This document shows, in pieces, positions 4,381-6,107 of a stretch of DNA of 6,107 nt. Source of the DNA: Chloroflexia bacterium (GTDB lineage Bacteria; Chloroflexota; Chloroflexia; Thermomicrobiales; JALYUS01); NCBI GenBank assembly GCA_025928215.1, contig JAICJW010000276.1:1-6107 (forward strand), in the 5' to 3' direction. The notes under the pieces are model-generated. The model did no database searches. It worked only from the letters and a program-made list of their open reading frames with translations, and was not told the origin of the DNA. How positions within the stretch are numbered: position 1 is the first letter of the stretch; the number at the start of each line of letters is the position of its first letter. Position numbers and translations under genes: made by a program.

Positions 4381-6107
4381 ACAACCCGCACCCATCCCCG
4401 CACGATGGAGCAGCCGCGTCTGGAAGGGATGCACCGCCGGTGCTATCTGGCTTCGCGCCGCCTTCGGCTGGCAGCCGTTCGCCCTGCTCGCTGTTAGCCT
4501 CCTCGCGCTGCTCGGCGCGTATCAGGTGGAACCGCCTATTCGTATCAATATCGGCGGCGCGCACGAAACACCCTTTGTCCAGAATTTCCACGATAAAGAG
4601 GTCGCGGACGATACCGTCACGCATTACCGCTGGACGAGCGGCACGTCGTTCATCATCTTCACGGGAATCGGCGGCGGGCGCGAGCGCACGGCGACGTTGC
4701 GCCTCCGCTCCGGCCGCCCGCCCGGCGTGACGCAACCCGTCACGGTGCTCGTCAACGGCGTAGAGGTGAAGCGGTTCACCGTCGGCCCGGAGTGGCAAAC
4801 AATTCCCTTCACGATCAGCGGCGCGGCGACAGCGGGGCATGGCGTGGCCGTGGAACTGCGCACTCCCGCCGAGAAGTTGCCGGGCAGCAACGGGCGCATC
4901 GTTGGCGTGCAGGTCAATGCACTGCGGATGGAGACGGTTGGCGGCGGGCAGACAATCCCCGCATGGGGCACGCTCGGCCTGGCCCTCCTGACGGTGCTCA
5001 CCCTCTATCTGATCGCCGTCCGCGCGCTCGGCGTCGCGGTCGCGGACGACGGGCGGCGGCGCATCGGTGCGGCGCTCGGCGCGGCAGTCGGGGCGCTGAT
5101 CCTCGTCGCCCTTTTCGCCTTCGCGCGGCCGTATATCGCGGCATATAGCGGGGCGCTGCTCGCGATCCTGCTCGGCGCGTTCGGCGCGCTGCTCCTGCCG
5201 CGCCCCCTGATCCGGCTCGGGGCGCGTTGCGGCCTCGCGGTGACGACCGCCGAAGCGACCGCACTCTGCGCCATCCTCGCACTCGGCATCGTCGTGAAAC
5301 TCGGTGGCCTTCTCTACCCGGATACGATCGTTATTGATCTCAACTGGCACATCCGATGGATGCGGACCTTCCTTCAGCACAATTTTCGCGCGCTCTACTT
5401 CCCGTCGGATCTCTCATCCGGCCCGAAGGAGTGGGGGCTCGGCGTCCTCATCCCGAAATCGCCGCTCTTCTACGCGATGCTCGCGCCCTTCACATTGCTG
5501 CCGTTCGCTATCGGTACGGTGCTGAAACTCTGCGTCGGTGTGATGGAAGTCGTCACGATTCTCTTCATCTTCGCGATCCTCAAACGGATCGGTCTGGGCA
5601 TGGCGGGGATCGTCGCGGCCTTTCTCTATACCGTGACGCCGCTCTCCTATCTCGCGCTCTCGTACGGCAATTACCCGACACTCTTCGCGCAGTTCCTCAC
5701 CGTGATCGCCTTCACGCTCCTTCTTTTCGCGGGGCACCGATTGGACCACGTCGGCGTCTTTACCCTCTTTACGCTCATTCTGACGCTTAGCCTCCTCGCC
5801 TATCCGGTCGTCGCCGTCTTCAACATGTGCGTGCTGATCGCCTACGGCCTCTGGCGATGGCGGCAGGAGAGGGACGCGCCAGAGGGTAGGCGACGGGCGC
5901 TGCTCATCCCGGTTAGCGCCCTGCTCGCCGCGCTGCTCGCCTTCCTCTCGTATTACATTCAGTATGTCCGGGTAACGCTCGATTCCATCCGCACGCTCAG
6001 CACGAGCACGGCGGAGAACCGGGGCTACACCAGTGGCGGTCTGCTCGGCGCGCCGTGGCATATCACAACAGTGATCGCGAAGAATATCGCGGTCGGCAAC
6101 CTGCTCA
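4364..6107 (+). CDS. Large polytopic membrane protein with N-terminal beta-sandwich, GT-C-like (3' partial)
   Basis: ATG at 4364 opens 581 codons without a stop to the right edge of the window, so the C-terminus is missing. A cytoplasmic start is followed by a membrane anchor (about 37-52), then a roughly 145-residue extracytoplasmic beta-rich domain (55-200) with HYRWTSG (87-93), an LRLRSGRPPG strand (112-121), VLVNGVEVKRFTV (128-140) and GRIVGVQV (177-184). Membrane spans follow at about 198-219, 235-253, 258-278, 296-316, 366-385, 390-406, 411-430, 436-455, 463-497 and 513-530. Between spans, YPDTIVIDLNWHIRWM (318-333) gives an acidic/His loop (D320, D325, H329) placed where GT-C glycosyltransferases hold their catalytic acid in the first large external loop. 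Known of GT-C enzymes: lipid-phosphate-sugar donors used on the outer face. Inferred: surface glycan assembly together with the GT4 gene 31 bases upstream. Family assignment is moderate because the C-terminal half is unseen. Confidence 0.85.
   Translation, partial: MSLAEAQPAPIPARWSSRVWKGCTAGAIWLRAAFGWQPFALLAVSLLALLGAYQVEPPIRINIGGAHETPFVQNFHDKEVADDTVTHYRWTSGTSFIIFTGIGGGRERTATLRLRSGRPPGVTQPVTVLVNGVEVKRFTVGPEWQTIPFTISGAATAGHGVAVELRTPAEKLPGSNGRIVGVQVNALRMETVGGGQTIPAWGTLGLALLTVLTLYLIAVRALGVAVADDGRRRIGAALGAAVGALILVALFAFARPYIAAYSGALLAILLGAFGALLLPRPLIRLGARCGLAVTTAEATALCAILALGIVVKLGGLLYPDTIVIDLNWHIRWMRTFLQHNFRALYFPSDLSSGPKEWGLGVLIPKSPLFYAMLAPFTLLPFAIGTVLKLCVGVMEVVTILFIFAILKRIGLGMAGIVAAFLYTVTPLSYLALSYGNYPTLFAQFLTVIAFTLLLFAGHRLDHVGVFTLFTLILTLSLLAYPVVAVFNMCVLIAYGLWRWRQERDAPEGRRRALLIPVSALLAALLAFLSYYIQYVRVTLDSIRTLSTSTAENRGYTSGGLLGAPWHITTVIAKNIAVGNLL

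Noticed and set aside
4268..5380. A 370-codon open frame on the minus strand
   Set aside because: It is highly charged and unlike protein, spans the gap between two genes, and lies opposite a frame that gives clean membrane spans and beta-strands.
5414..6061. A 215-codon minus-strand frame near the right edge
   Set aside because: Composed mainly of Glu, Arg, Asp and Gln, as expected for the antisense of a hydrophobic membrane protein; the plus strand encodes continuous transmembrane segments.
1..6107. CRISPR arrays, tRNA or rRNA genes, transposase genes, toxin-antitoxin or defence genes
   Set aside because: I found no regularly spaced direct repeats, no RNA gene motifs and no such protein motifs on either strand.

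Overview
The window is a piece of a GC-rich bacterial chromosome carrying a cell-surface glycan locus. The set of genes is two very large polytopic membrane proteins with extracytoplasmic beta-sandwich modules, a retaining GT4 glycosyltransferase and an NAD-dependent sugar-nucleotide epimerase/dehydratase. Their style (strong CTC/CGC/GCG codon preference, long GT-C-like membrane proteins with C-terminal soluble domains) reminds me most of Chloroflexota (Thermomicrobia or relatives). That assignment is an impression from protein style and not a demonstrated one; no rRNA, tRNA or marker gene is present.

Layout. 1-1914 (+): C-terminal 637 codons of a multi-pass membrane protein that enters from the left edge and ends in a soluble, sugar-binding-like tail. 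1932-2873 (-): an extended SDR (NAD-dependent epimerase/dehydratase) facing it tail to tail, with only 17 bases between the stops. 2874-3150: a divergent control region with candidate promoters in both directions, a strong Shine-Dalgarno, a possible 28-codon leader ORF, and a 56-base inverted pair of REP-like units. 3151-4332 (+): a GT4 glycosyltransferase whose GTG start lies inside a perfect 9-bp hairpin. 4364-6107 (+): the N-terminal 581 codons of a second giant membrane protein that leaves at the right edge; its frame is open to the end of the window.

How the parts fit. The SDR would make or interconvert an NDP-sugar in the cytoplasm. The GT4 enzyme would transfer a sugar from an NDP-sugar donor on the cytoplasmic face. 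The two membrane proteins look like GT-C-type or related membrane proteins of surface polysaccharide or glycolipid assembly. Both carry what looks like the same kind of beta-sandwich, at the C-terminus in the left gene and at the N-terminus in the right gene.

The most unusual signal is at translation starts. Both plus-strand starts that can be seen here (3151 and 4364) overlap the stop codon of a tiny upstream ORF (GTGA and ATGA), and both lie in or next to stable potential RNA helices. Upstream of the GT4 gene, the leader ORF is built largely from the inverted REP-like repeat. This suggests that a repeat inserted between the original ribosome-binding site and the start codon and turned it into a translationally coupled leader. 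This is inference from sequence and would need comparative or expression data.
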